Positions 11,688 through 20,770 of a stretch of 64,000 nucleotides of DNA are shown here, piece after piece. Under the pieces are notes generated by a model. That model was not told where the DNA came from. It saw only the letters and a list, made by a program, of their open reading frames with translations, and searched no databases. Position numbers and translations under genes: made by a program. Source of the stretch: CAXBGS01 sp963975425 (GTDB taxonomy: Bacteria; Planctomycetota; Planctomycetia; Pirellulales; Pirellulaceae); assembly GCA_963975425.1 (NCBI GenBank), contig CAXBGS010000002.1:744001-808000 (forward strand), given 5' to 3'. Positions within the stretch are counted from its first letter, which is position 1, and every line of letters starts with the position of its first letter.

Positions 11688-13100
11688 ATGAATGACAGGC
11701 CCCACTCTAGCCATCATCTCGACATCGCGAATACGCTTCGAAGCCCTCACTTGGAAGCTCAATTCGGCGATCAGCTGGACACGTTTGGTGTCGGCTACTT
11801 TCGCGTCAGCGCCGACAACTCGGCGATCGAAGAAGCGAACGATACCCTGCTAACGCTGATTGGTGTCGATTCTTCCGAGGCAAGCCACGTGCCGCTAAGT
11901 CGTTTCTTACAGAGTGATGATCAACGCATTTTCCGCGAGACCATTCTTAAACTCAATGACGATGGCGCCGCGGCCGAGCGTCTAGATTTGCCGGTGGTCT
12001 CTACAACTGATCAGCCGACATGGCTGCGGTTCAAATTTGCAGTTCATTCGGGATCACACCGAGGGATCCACGCAATCGCGTTGGATATCACAGCGAGGAA
12101 AAACCTGGAACATCAACATGTTCAAACGATCCAAAAGTTCGAAGTAGCACAGTCACGAGCGATGATTGGCAGCTGGGAATTACCGCAAGGTGCAACGCGT
12201 GGCTGGTGGTCACGGCAAATGTTCGATCTTCATTCGCTGAATCCCGATCACGGAATCCCCACAGTCGATCAATTCATGGATCAGGTTCACCCAGAAGACC
12301 GACCTCGTTTAGCAGAGGCGCAAGCGGCGGATTTGAGGCCCAACGATGTCTTGAGGATCGAATTTCGCAGCAATCCAAGTCTAGGGCCCATTCGCTATTT
12401 CGTATCCAACGTCTACATCGAAAACGTCAATGGGCAACCCCGACGACAAGGCACCACACAAGACATTACCCAACAGAAGCAAATCGTCGAGGCGTTAGAC
12501 GAGAGCGAACGTCGGTATCGCGAAATCGTCGAATCGGCTTCCGAGGGAATTGTCGTTGCAAGTTCCAAAGGCATTATCGCTGAAATCAACGAACCCGGTG
12601 CGAAGATGCTCGGATTTGAAGTAGACGAAATTGTCGGACGATCGATGTGGGATTTCATCGATGACGAGTCGCGACCGGAAGCTGCAAAGAAGTTCCAGCG
12701 CAGAGCTAAAGGCATCAGTGAAGTCCATGAAACGAAATTGTTGCACCGAAGTGGACGGACCGTCTGGCTGCTTGTCTCTTCGTGCCCAATGCTCGATAGC
12801 GAAGGAAACTTTATCGCCGTTCGAGCCACGATGATTGACATCACCGACCGAAAGAAGATCGAAGAAATCTCGAGAAATTCGATGATCGCAAGAGCCCGGC
12901 TGGAAATGCTTTCCCCGCGCGAAAGAAGCGTTCTTAAGCATGTCGTCGCTGGCCGCATGAACAAAGTAATCGCCAATCGACTTGACATTAGTGAGAAATC
13001 GGTCGAGCGTCATCGATCGAATTTGATGAAAAAGCTAAGTGTGAAAAGCGTTGCCGAACTGGTTCGCATTGCGGTCGCCGCCGAGACCGTGATTCGCTAG
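11688..13100 (+). CDS. PAS-domain sensory regulator with LuxR-type DNA-binding domain
   Basis: A 470-residue cytoplasmic protein. Three PAS units can be seen: about residues 30-135 (FGVGYFRVSADNSAIEEAND, ending ALDITARKNLE), 145-260 (MIGSWELPQG, VHPEDRPRL, ending GTTQDITQQK) and 265-390 (YREIVESASEGIVVASSKG, ending DITDRKK). A LuxR/FixJ helix-turn-helix closes the protein (LSPRERSVLKHVVAGRMNK, SEKSVERHRSNLMKKL). There is no kinase or receiver domain, so ligand or redox sensing is probably coupled directly to DNA binding. An in-frame GTG at 11664 would add eight residues; neither start has a clear ribosome site. It stands alone after a long upstream region, and its position beside the sulfatase genes suggests, but does not prove, local control. 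Confidence 0.88.
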   Translation: MNDRPHSSHHLDIANTLRSPHLEAQFGDQLDTFGVGYFRVSADNSAIEEANDTLLTLIGVDSSEASHVPLSRFLQSDDQRIFRETILKLNDDGAAAERLDLPVVSTTDQPTWLRFKFAVHSGSHRGIHAIALDITARKNLEHQHVQTIQKFEVAQSRAMIGSWELPQGATRGWWSRQMFDLHSLNPDHGIPTVDQFMDQVHPEDRPRLAEAQAADLRPNDVLRIEFRSNPSLGPIRYFVSNVYIENVNGQPRRQGTTQDITQQKQIVEALDESERRYREIVESASEGIVVASSKGIIAEINEPGAKMLGFEVDEIVGRSMWDFIDDESRPEAAKKFQRRAKGISEVHETKLLHRSGRTVWLLVSSCPMLDSEGNFIAVRATMIDITDRKKIEEISRNSMIARARLEMLSPRERSVLKHVVAGRMNKVIANRLDISEKSVERHRSNLMKKLSVKSVAELVRIAVAAETVIR

Positions 13101-13139
13101 CGTCTTGGCCCGCAGATAACGCACCCCTCACTCCGGGGG

Positions 13140-13163
13140 CACGCTAGCCTCCACGCTAGCCAT
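13140..13163. repeat. 12-bp tandem duplication
   Basis: CACGCTAGCCTC at 13140-13151 is followed at once by CACGCTAGCCAT at 13152-13163. Ten of 12 positions agree, and each copy contains the palindrome GCTAGC. Confidence 0.65.
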
Positions 13164-13366
13164 CAAGACTCCGAAGATCCGATGATCCGAATCGTATCAT
13201 CCAATTGGCTGGCTCTTGGTCGAGAGCGAAAAAGCAAGCTCGGCTGGCGATCTAAGCACACATTCGACAATGCCCCAAGCGACGCAGCCTAGTGCCAACC
13301 GAGCTTTGCTTTCTGCCCCGTGAAAGATATCGGTCCGAAATAAGGATCGATCGAACGACATCTTCA

Positions 13367-13388
13367 AAATGAGGGGTATCCCTCATTT
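13367..13388. terminator. Perfect 9-bp inverted repeat between convergent genes
   Basis: AAATGAGGG (13367-13375) and CCCTCATTT (13380-13388) pair perfectly around a 4-base loop. The site lies between two converging genes, and both arms end in short A/T runs, so a bidirectional terminator is the simplest reading. A protein-binding dyad is the alternative. Confidence 0.45.
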
Positions 13389-13564
13389 GGAGGTCAAACC
13401 GACACCACAAAACCAGACCTTTCGGGGGACTTGTATATATCCATATTGGCCGCAACCCCGGTCATTCGACTGGTACAACTAACGAACATGCTGGTTGCCG
13501 TCTATCCAACCTGATTCACCCGCTAGACCTGGTTCGCTCCCGCGACCATGGTTCGCGGCAAAAA

Positions 13565-14941
13565 CTAAACGACGGTTATCTCGTAGCCTTCTCGTTGTTT
13601 GCGGTGGATCATCGCGTTGGCTTCATCGTCATCGACAAACTGCTCGGCGTCTGGGTCCCAATTCAGCTTGCGACCGAGCCGCAGCCCGATATTGGATAGG
13701 TGGCAGGCGATCGTGCTGTTGCCGACGGTCACCACGTCCGAGATCGGGGTGTCGCCCGACTTGATGCACTTGAATAGGTTCCCCATGTGCGAACGCTTGA
13801 CGCCTTCCCAGCTGGAGTCATCAAACTCGCCAAAGTTTTCGTAATTCTGCAGTTTGGTTTCCGGCAGGCCCAATGGTCCGTCGTAAAGCTTGCCAGCCGC
13901 TTCACGAATCTCAGCATTCCATTTCGGGTCCGCGGTGATCTTGTTGACGATGTTGCCGACCAGTTTTCCACGGTTCACAAAGATCCGTTCGCGTTCACCT
14001 TGGATCAAAATTCCGTTGGTTTTTTCGCCACCATCCTCAAAAATCAACTTATTCCCGTTAGCGAACGTCAGAGTTCCATTGTAAGTCTGTGCGGTGTTAA
14101 AACAATTTTCACGTGAATCGTGAACGCCACTACCTTCGATTTGCACCGGCCCAGTATCAATCGCTCCGATCGCCCACTGTGCGATATCGATATGGTGCGC
14201 GCCCCAATCGGTCAGCTTTCCACCGGAGTATTCGTACCACCAACGGAACGAATGATGACAACGCTGAGGCATGTATGGTACGAAAGGCGTCTGCCCCAAC
14301 CATCGGTCCCAATCGAGCCCGTCGGGCACGGGTTTCTCATCGAACGGCCCTCCTTTTGACCCTTGTCCAAGGTAGCACGTTGCGGTCAAGTTTTCGCCGA
14401 GCAAGCCGCTTTGCGCGATTGCAATTGCTTCGCGAAACCACTGACAGCTGCGCTGTTGATTTCCAACCTGCAGCGTCGATCCAGAGTCTGCAACCGCTTT
14501 GCGAAGAATCTTGACTTCGTCGATCGTCAGCGTCATCGGCTTTTCGCCATAGACATGCTTGCCCGCGCGCAAGGCATCGACATAGATCGGCGTGTGCCAG
14601 TGGTCGGGTGTCGCACAAATCACCACGTCGATATCGTCTCGGGCGAGCAGTTCGCGATGGTCGGCGTAGATATCCAGCTTGCGTTTTCCGTCACCGTTAA
14701 GCTCCGGATTGGCTGCGTATCGTTCCGCGTTTTTCCGATCGACATCACACAATGCGACAAAATCGCCGTGCATCGAAGCCAAGCGGGCATCATCACGTCC
14801 TTTGCCACCACATCCAATCATCCCCAGACGCAAACGACTGTTCTTGTCTTCTGCCGTCGCGATTTGGGTCGACCAGTGGTATGGCGTCGCGGCAGCCACC
14901 GCGGCAGACGTACGAAGGAAGTGTCTTCTAGAAATCGTCAT
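13565..14941 (-). CDS. Gfo/Idh/MocA family oxidoreductase, Tat-exported
   Basis: A 458-residue protein starting with a twin-arginine signal (SRRHFLRTSAAVAAA). The NAD(P)-binding Rossmann motif is LGMIGCGGKGRDDARLA. The family EKP motif appears in VYGEKPMTLTIDEV. The C-terminal substrate domain carries the catalytic-type pattern GGKLTDWGAHHIDIAQWA. It probably oxidises or epimerises a sugar or cyclitol with a tightly bound cofactor, as in other exported Gfo/Idh enzymes; the substrate is not predictable. It lies 88 bp downstream of a sulfatase on the same strand and ends the long minus-strand run. Confidence 0.92.
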   Translation of the reverse strand: MTISRRHFLRTSAAVAAATPYHWSTQIATAEDKNSRLRLGMIGCGGKGRDDARLASMHGDFVALCDVDRKNAERYAANPELNGDGKRKLDIYADHRELLARDDIDVVICATPDHWHTPIYVDALRAGKHVYGEKPMTLTIDEVKILRKAVADSGSTLQVGNQQRSCQWFREAIAIAQSGLLGENLTATCYLGQGSKGGPFDEKPVPDGLDWDRWLGQTPFVPYMPQRCHHSFRWWYEYSGGKLTDWGAHHIDIAQWAIGAIDTGPVQIEGSGVHDSRENCFNTAQTYNGTLTFANGNKLIFEDGGEKTNGILIQGERERIFVNRGKLVGNIVNKITADPKWNAEIREAAGKLYDGPLGLPETKLQNYENFGEFDDSSWEGVKRSHMGNLFKCIKSGDTPISDVVTVGNSTIACHLSNIGLRLGRKLNWDPDAEQFVDDDEANAMIHRKQREGYEITVV

Positions 14942-15029
14942 CGATAAATCTCAGCAGTGAATGATGTGAGCGAACGAAATGCGTCCTGGTACGCGTGCGT
15001 CCGTCGGATGGGCGAATCGGCTTTAGCGA

Positions 15030-16586
15030 CTATTTTTTCTTGTTCTTCTTTTTCGCGTGAACGAGTACTGGTCGTTCCACTTTGTCTGTCGGGCCTCGGA
15101 ACACATAGGGCTGCCACAGGGTAACGGCCTGTTCCCATTGCTCCAGTGTGCGCGTCGGATACCACGCCGGCCAACCGTACTTTTCGAAGTCATACTTGTC
15201 GGCGTTGGCTTGGACCCACTGATCGACGGTGCCGGCAGGGCACGTGTCGGGAAAAATGCCTTCGGCACGAAACTCATCCGATACGCCCTGATCTTGAATC
15301 ACATCGTGACGCCAACGAGTCAGCTCCGCCAACAATTTCGCTTTGATCTCTGCATACGCAGGATCGCTGGCGACATTATCGATCTCGTGGGGGTCGATCT
15401 TGAGGTCGAAAAGCTCAATCTTGGGTTTGCTGGGTGCAAAGAAGCGAGCTTGAGCCGGCGTCAGTTGGCCTTTTAGATTCATGACGTTCATCTGAGCCAA
15501 CATTGGATAGGAACCTTCCTTGTAACGATTGAACTGGCACCATGGTCGTTCAGGCATCAGATTCAGAATCAATTTATGGTCCTTGCTGCGAATCGCTCGC
15601 ATCGAATCATGTGTTTCGTCCATTTTGTCTCGTGCGGCAAACACGTATTCACGATTCTTGACGTCATCGCTGAACAAGCTTTTTCCATGCAGCGTCACCG
15701 GCGAGTTCACTCCAGCCGCTTCCAGTACGGTCGCACAGATATCGATCGACATGACCAAATCTTCGCTGACTTGACCGGGCTGAACCTTGCCTGGCCACCG
15801 CATGATCATGGGGATGCGAATACCTCCGTCGTACAGAAATTGCTTGCCTCGGATATGGCAACCGCCGTGATCTCCAATAAAAAAGACGATTGTGTTGTCG
15901 GCTAAGCCTTCGTCGTCCAGACGCTTGAGAATCTCGCCAACCTGACGATCGACCAATTGCATTTGTTCAAGTCCGGTAGCCCAATCGCGACGGCACAACG
16001 GTGTATCGGCATAGTAGGGCGGCAGCTCGACGTCCTTGATGTCGATGGGGCGAACCGGATCCCGCTGGAACGCGCGATGGGTTCCGCCAAAGGTGATCCG
16101 GGCAAAGAACGGTTGCCCAGGATCGCGTTGCGACCAATCATTGCCCATGAATAGCTCTGATTTTTGATCCGGCAGAAAGTTACAATCCGTTTTATTGCTC
16201 ATCAAAGCCGTAAAATAACCGGACTGTTGCAGCAGATGCGGGATGGGCTTGATGCCGTAGGGCAGCGGTTCTTTTTGGAGCGTTCGGTGTTGGTGCGCAC
16301 CGATATAGTTCTGGTGAAATCCCGTCATCATGGCCGAACGCGACGTCGAGCAAACCGGTGACGTTGTGAACGCCGTTTCATACCGAATCCCCTCCGACGC
16401 AAGTTGATCGACGTGCGGGGTGTGAATGCCCTTGGTGCCGTAGCACGAAAGGTCTGGCGACCAATCCTCGATAGTAATCCACAATACATTGGGCCGACCC
16501 GCCGCCGACGTTGCAGATTCCTCCGCAGCCACAACCGACGATGCGATGGAAATCGCGATCGCAAAAATTACATTTACAAGTTTCAT
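15030..16586 (-). CDS. Sulfatase, heparan-N-sulfatase-like, variant active-site motif
   Basis: A 518-residue exported sulfatase. The start at 16586 gives a clean signal peptide (MKLVNVIFAI to VVAAE); an upstream in-frame start adds 36 unlikely residues. The active-site motif is Cys79-S-T-S-Arg83 followed by SAMMTG: the position normally held by Pro or Ala is Thr. The first metal-binding pair is Glu-Asp (TIEDWSPDLSCYG) rather than Asp-Asp. The layout resembles sulfamidase-like enzymes acting on N- or O-sulfated sugars. A lysine-rich tail ends the protein. Neighbours are the ConA-like protein upstream and the Gfo/Idh enzyme downstream. Confidence 0.88.
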   Translation of the reverse strand: MKLVNVIFAIAISIASSVVAAEESATSAAGRPNVLWITIEDWSPDLSCYGTKGIHTPHVDQLASEGIRYETAFTTSPVCSTSRSAMMTGFHQNYIGAHQHRTLQKEPLPYGIKPIPHLLQQSGYFTALMSNKTDCNFLPDQKSELFMGNDWSQRDPGQPFFARITFGGTHRAFQRDPVRPIDIKDVELPPYYADTPLCRRDWATGLEQMQLVDRQVGEILKRLDDEGLADNTIVFFIGDHGGCHIRGKQFLYDGGIRIPMIMRWPGKVQPGQVSEDLVMSIDICATVLEAAGVNSPVTLHGKSLFSDDVKNREYVFAARDKMDETHDSMRAIRSKDHKLILNLMPERPWCQFNRYKEGSYPMLAQMNVMNLKGQLTPAQARFFAPSKPKIELFDLKIDPHEIDNVASDPAYAEIKAKLLAELTRWRHDVIQDQGVSDEFRAEGIFPDTCPAGTVDQWVQANADKYDFEKYGWPAWYPTRTLEQWEQAVTLWQPYVFRGPTDKVERPVLVHAKKKNKKK

Positions 16587-16859
16587 TGAATTGCCTTTAC
16601 CTAATCGAGGGGTATTCCAAGCACGCTGGCCTCGGATCCGACGGTGTCGATGGAACGCCCCAAAGAGGTGCGTTAGCCCATTGCCACTTCGCATCGAACA
16701 CTCGAGTACTAAGAGCCGCTGGAATCAGGTATCGTTGACCAGCGAACGTGACCACGCCGGACGCCGCCGGTCGTTCGGACCGCGTCATGAAACACGCAAA
16801 CGCATGATTGGCGATCCCGGGGAATGATGCGCGACGCACGCGTTGCCATCAACGGGCGT

Positions 16860-17588
16860 TTAACGCTTCGCAAAAATCTTCAAGTCATCCACCACGACAT
16901 TGCGATTGATGGCCAACCGCAACATTCGCTTGGTCGGATGGGCGATTCCCTCTGACGAAAACGAACCGACATTTTCACCGTCGATCGAAACGCTAAGAGT
17001 GTCACCGCTGACCTTGGCGACAATGGTGTACCACTTTCCGGTTTGCAGCTTGTGCGGAATCTGTTTGGTCTTCGTCTTCAGCTCGGCTTGCTGCGCCGAC
17101 GTTAGCGAGTTTGCTTTTCTTGCCTCGCGAGTCTGCAGGTTCATCACCCCGGTTTTGAGGTCGGCTAACTGAACGCGATCGACGCCCACAATGACTTTGA
17201 ACAGGTGTCCCGCCCAAACTTCTTTGCACTGCAGATCAGCAAAGTTCAAACCCAACGTGTCCTTCTCGTGTTCCAACATGAATTTCAATTCGACTGATCC
17301 GTCTCGAAATTCGGCAGGATGTGTAACGGAGACGCCATGGTCAGCCGTCTCGTGGATAAAGATGTGCATCACGCCGTCGCGCAGGTCGACTTGCTTGTTA
17401 CCGCCCGCGCGCGACTTGCTATTGGTGCCCCAACCATTGCCGACTTCGTCTTTAATTTCCTGTGATTCGCTGCGTTCAAAATCGTCTTGAAAAATCAACT
17501 CGCCTCGATCGTCCGCACGGGACTCGGTGCAAGGAAAAGAAGCGCACAGGAGCACGACAGCAACGGAAACAAGTGAGAATTTTGGCAT
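16860..17588 (-). CDS. Secreted concanavalin-like beta-sandwich protein
   Basis: A 242-residue protein with signal peptide MPKFSLVSVAVVLLCASF, cleaved near SRADD. The remainder alternates short beta strands (DGVMHIFIHETADHGVSV, GSVELKFMLEH, GKWYTIVAKVSGDTLSVSID), the pattern of LamG/DUF1080-type concanavalin folds. The end (NRNVVVDDLKIFAKR) is typical of such domains. DUF1080 members have been linked to 3-keto-glycoside cleavage, but the usual DUF1080 N-terminal signature is absent, so I do not assign that activity. It lies between two sulfatases on the same strand and may be a glycan-binding or glycan-cleaving accessory protein. Confidence 0.75.
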   Translation of the reverse strand: MPKFSLVSVAVVLLCASFPCTESRADDRGELIFQDDFERSESQEIKDEVGNGWGTNSKSRAGGNKQVDLRDGVMHIFIHETADHGVSVTHPAEFRDGSVELKFMLEHEKDTLGLNFADLQCKEVWAGHLFKVIVGVDRVQLADLKTGVMNLQTREARKANSLTSAQQAELKTKTKQIPHKLQTGKWYTIVAKVSGDTLSVSIDGENVGSFSSEGIAHPTKRMLRLAINRNVVVDDLKIFAKR

Positions 17589-17678
17589 TGGTTTTCTCGA
17601 AAAAAGAAAAATCGAAGGATTGAGGTGGGGAGCGTATTTTGCGGAGAGTTGCACAGCAATCGGCGAAACCTTTTTCTT

Positions 17679-19208
17679 CTAACGCTTCGTTTGCGATGGG
17701 CATAACGCAGCGTTTTTAATCGGCAGGTATTCAGCAAGTTGCCGTTTCGTCTGATCATAATCCGAATCGCGAGCAAGGTTTTCAAACTCGTGTGGATCGC
17801 GTTGGTGATTATACAATTCCTCGTCGCCATTTGCGTATCGGATGTATCGCCAATGTTGGCTCCGAACGGCATGGTTTCCGATCCCCTGCGTCGTGACCAC
17901 CGCTCGATCCGACGCGGCAGCGGGATCATCGAGCAACGGTACCAGGCTTTGGCCATCCAGCCTCTCGTCGCACTCAAGTCCGCACAGTTCAACCAGCGTT
18001 GGATAAATGTCCAGCAAGCTTGCCGGTCGGTCGCAGCGTTTGCCAGAGTTTGCCGACCGGGGCTTCACAATAATCAACGGAACGTGCGTGGTTTGTTCCC
18101 ACAGCGCGAATTTCTCCCAGTGCTCTTTGTGGCCTAAGTGATAGCCGTGATCGGACCACAGCACGATCACGGTGGTATCGGCGTGGGGTCCTGCATCGAG
18201 CGCATCAAGCAATCGACCGATCATCGCGTCGGCAAAACTGACGGACGCTAAATACCCCTGGACCGCCGATCGCCACTTGCCGTTCTTCTTCATCCAGTCG
18301 TGCCAATGGCGACGCGACATCGCTTGGCCGGCTTGCGGCACATCGGACAAGTCATCAAGCCTGACCTCGGGCATTTCAATCGAGTTGATCGGGAACGCGT
18401 CGAACCAGGCTTGCGGCGTGTACCAGGGAATGTGCGGCCGATAAATCCCGACCCCCAAAAACAATGGTTGCTCGCAAGGTTGCGACAGTTTCTCTTCCGC
18501 CCAAGACACCACTTTCGCGTCGGCCATCTGGTCGTCCTCGATATCCAGAGCCGCCCAATCCATGTAGCCACGATAGAACTGATCCGAACCGTTCAGTGGA
18601 ATCGAATCCGGCGTGATTTCGGCCGGCAGCTGCTGTGACTTAGACGGAAAGAATTCGTGCCAGGGTCGGGGATCAAGATATCCTTCGTGGCCCCACTGCG
18701 ACAGCGACGCCGCATGATACAACTTGCCGCCGCCGAGCACCTTGTATCCATTGCTTCGAAAACAATGAGGCAGCGTGGTGAAATCATTCAGCTTATCGCA
18801 TTCGCGCCAATCTTGATTGTTAAAGTACACGCCGCTGGTGGTTGGACGCAGCCCCGTCATTACGCTGGTGCGCGACGGATTGCATGCGGGCGCAGCGCAA
18901 TACGCTTGTGTGAAAAGCACGCCACGGTGGGCCAGTCGTGAAATATGCGGCGTCTTTGCTGCGCCGTAATCATTCAGCCCCTCGACCCAATCGTTCAAAT
19001 CATCCACGGCGATAAAGAGAACGTTCGGACGTTCGTTATCAGATGAGCCAGCCAGCGTGTCGCGCGTCAACATTGATGAAATGAACAGAAAACCGACCAG
19101 CATGCCAATGGTCTGATTTGCTGGACAACTTGCCGCCGCAGCAATTCGATCCCGTCGTCTCAAGAGAACACGAAAGATCGAAGAAGCACAACAAGCAAGC
19201 TTTGGCAT
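17679..19208 (-). CDS. Sulfatase, iduronate-2-sulfatase-like
   Basis: A 509-residue exported sulfatase as written from 19208; an internal ATG at 19103 would give a more standard signal peptide (MLVGFLFISSMLTRDTLAGS), and the true start is uncertain. Metal ligands lie in FIAVDDLNDWVEGLNDYG, and the formylglycine motif is Cys109-N-P-S-Arg113 followed by TSVMTG. GIYRPHIPWYTPQAWFD and WSDHGYHLGHKEHWEKF resemble the sulfatase at 24191-25687, so the two are probably paralogues of one clade. The substrate is unknown. It lies upstream of the ConA-like gene and downstream of the second sigma/FecR pair, and could be a target of that system. Confidence 0.9.
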   Translation of the reverse strand: MPKLACCASSIFRVLLRRRDRIAAAASCPANQTIGMLVGFLFISSMLTRDTLAGSSDNERPNVLFIAVDDLNDWVEGLNDYGAAKTPHISRLAHRGVLFTQAYCAAPACNPSRTSVMTGLRPTTSGVYFNNQDWRECDKLNDFTTLPHCFRSNGYKVLGGGKLYHAASLSQWGHEGYLDPRPWHEFFPSKSQQLPAEITPDSIPLNGSDQFYRGYMDWAALDIEDDQMADAKVVSWAEEKLSQPCEQPLFLGVGIYRPHIPWYTPQAWFDAFPINSIEMPEVRLDDLSDVPQAGQAMSRRHWHDWMKKNGKWRSAVQGYLASVSFADAMIGRLLDALDAGPHADTTVIVLWSDHGYHLGHKEHWEKFALWEQTTHVPLIIVKPRSANSGKRCDRPASLLDIYPTLVELCGLECDERLDGQSLVPLLDDPAAASDRAVVTTQGIGNHAVRSQHWRYIRYANGDEELYNHQRDPHEFENLARDSDYDQTKRQLAEYLPIKNAALCPSQTKR

Positions 19209-19403
19209 ACGAATCTTTCGGCTTTGCGATTAAAGGAATGGACAGGGATGCTGACGATCAAATATCCGCGCTGCAGAGTTCGCCCAGGGCACGAGACTGC
19301 GACGCCTCTGATCAATGAAAACTCAACCACCCCAACCAGGCGACCGAGTTCGCGCAAACCAACACCAACCACACATCTTAGTGAAGTGGCGGGAAGTCAG
19401 CAT

Positions 19404-19442
19404 CATCACCGAGAATCATTACTGAAAATCATCACTGAGATT
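19404..19442. repeat. 13-bp tandem repeat, three copies, at the 3' end of the FecR gene
   Basis: CATCACCGAGAAT (19404), CATTACTGAAAAT (19417) and CATCACTGAGATT (19430) are adjacent imperfect 13-bp units. The FecR stop codon (19432-19434) lies inside the third copy. Confidence 0.65.
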
Positions 19443-20766
19443 TGAGCGAGAATTCGAGGACAGGCCCCGCGGCCTCGGGATGGAAGTCGCTGGCAAAAGC
19501 ATGGACGAGTCCCGGACCTTCGCCATTGATTTGGCCGGTTTCGCGCGCGACGATCAATGTCACCGGACGCGACGGATCCGTCTGTAAAAATTCCAAAAGC
19601 TTGCGATTATCGATGCCAACACTGCCCCGCTGCTGGCTTCGAGGAATTTCAAACGTTCCGATCAATTCGCCGTCATCGGGACTCGGCGCTTCTTCCCAAA
19701 GGCTCTCGATTTTCCAATTGTGTTTTTCAGGATTGGTAAGCCCATAGATTCCGAAGCGGTTGATTCTTGGCAACCGCGTTGCGAAACCGATTCCAGTCGG
19801 TACAAGATTCAAACGCAACTTTACCGAGTCGACGGTTTCAAAATCAACGTTGGAAACATCAAACGAAAAGAAGGAACGCAAATCCCAGCCTTCGGAGTGC
19901 CCTTGTTTGACCATCAGCAACTCGGGACGAATTCGCTTTTTCCGTTTGTTATTTCGAATCACCGTTCCGGCCCTTCCGTTAGTTACAATGCGCAAAACCG
20001 GCGGCGATTCTTCCAGCTCGTGTTCTGGCAAAAGACCGTCAAACGTCGTCAATGTATCCCGCCAGATTGACGCCGACTGCTTGTCGTTCAGCCGTGCTTC
20101 TTCGCCCGTCAACGGCAGATGTACCGAAATCTCGCCTTCGATCACTTCGAAATCTGATTTACCTGCTTCGCCGACGCTGACAGCGAACTGCGTTCCATGA
20201 TCGACGACGTACCCATCGGGCGTCTCGAGAACGAATCCGATTGCTGGCTCGGGAACACTGATAACGGCGGCACCGGACAACAACTTCCCTCGCATCGGTG
20301 ATACCAGCACAAGATTCGATGGTGCCTCGAGCAGCACCTCCGCACCAGACTCGAACCTCACGGTCGCAATACCCGATGTTAATTTCAAATAGCCGGCTGT
20401 CAGCTTTGAGCCGGGCGAGGTGGGCAGCGAACTTTCCCAAGCGGCATCTTCACCAGAGACCAAAGTCGCAACGATATTGGGACTTGATTCTTTTGACCAA
20501 AGCAAGGACAGCATCATGCCCACAATGGCGGCCGCAGCGGCCAATACCCACGGTCGAACAGCATTCCAACTCGACTGTCCCGTCGTAACAACAGGATCTG
20601 ACCTGCGCTCTAATGCGATTTCTCGTAGCCCGGCGTCGGTGTTCGCTTCGCGAATCAACTGAGTCCGAAGCTTCGGATCACTCGCAAGCCGGCGGTCTAG
20701 TTCCTCGACGTCCGCCTTGGTCGCTTCACCAAGTAAGTAACGCTGAATGAGTTGTTGTGAATTCAT
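19432..20766 (-). CDS. FecR-type membrane regulator with DNRLRE-like C-terminal domain
   Basis: A 444-residue partner of the adjacent sigma factor. The N-terminal 50 residues (LIQRYLLGEATKADVEELDR) form the cytoplasmic sigma-contact segment. A membrane span lies at about residues 72-91. The FecR domain spans about 115-225 (GYVVDHGTQFAVSVGEAGKS). The C-terminal half (265-440: FFSFDVSNVDFETVDSVKLR, later FLQTDPSRPVTLIVARET) resembles DNRLRE/CBM96-like beta-sandwich modules known from secreted carbohydrate-active proteins. The partner at 3140-4840 carries LamG instead, so the two systems probably sense different ligands. It starts 4 bp after the sigma stop. Confidence 0.87.
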   Translation of the reverse strand: MNSQQLIQRYLLGEATKADVEELDRRLASDPKLRTQLIREANTDAGLREIALERRSDPVVTTGQSSWNAVRPWVLAAAAAIVGMMLSLLWSKESSPNIVATLVSGEDAAWESSLPTSPGSKLTAGYLKLTSGIATVRFESGAEVLLEAPSNLVLVSPMRGKLLSGAAVISVPEPAIGFVLETPDGYVVDHGTQFAVSVGEAGKSDFEVIEGEISVHLPLTGEEARLNDKQSASIWRDTLTTFDGLLPEHELEESPPVLRIVTNGRAGTVIRNNKRKKRIRPELLMVKQGHSEGWDLRSFFSFDVSNVDFETVDSVKLRLNLVPTGIGFATRLPRINRFGIYGLTNPEKHNWKIESLWEEAPSPDDGELIGTFEIPRSQQRGSVGIDNRKLLEFLQTDPSRPVTLIVARETGQINGEGPGLVHAFASDFHPEAAGPVLEFSLKSQ

Positions 20767-20770
20767 GTTC

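Larger units (their letters stand above)
13101..13564. other. Convergent intergenic region
   Basis: 464 bp between two converging genes. It holds a 12-bp tandem duplication (CACGCTAGCC at 13140 and 13152) and a perfect inverted repeat at 13367-13388. No gene is supported. Confidence 0.6.

Noticed and set aside
16860..17588. Firm assignment as DUF1080 3-keto-disaccharide hydrolase
   Set aside because: The fold pattern is similar, but the usual N-terminal DUF1080 signature is not visible.
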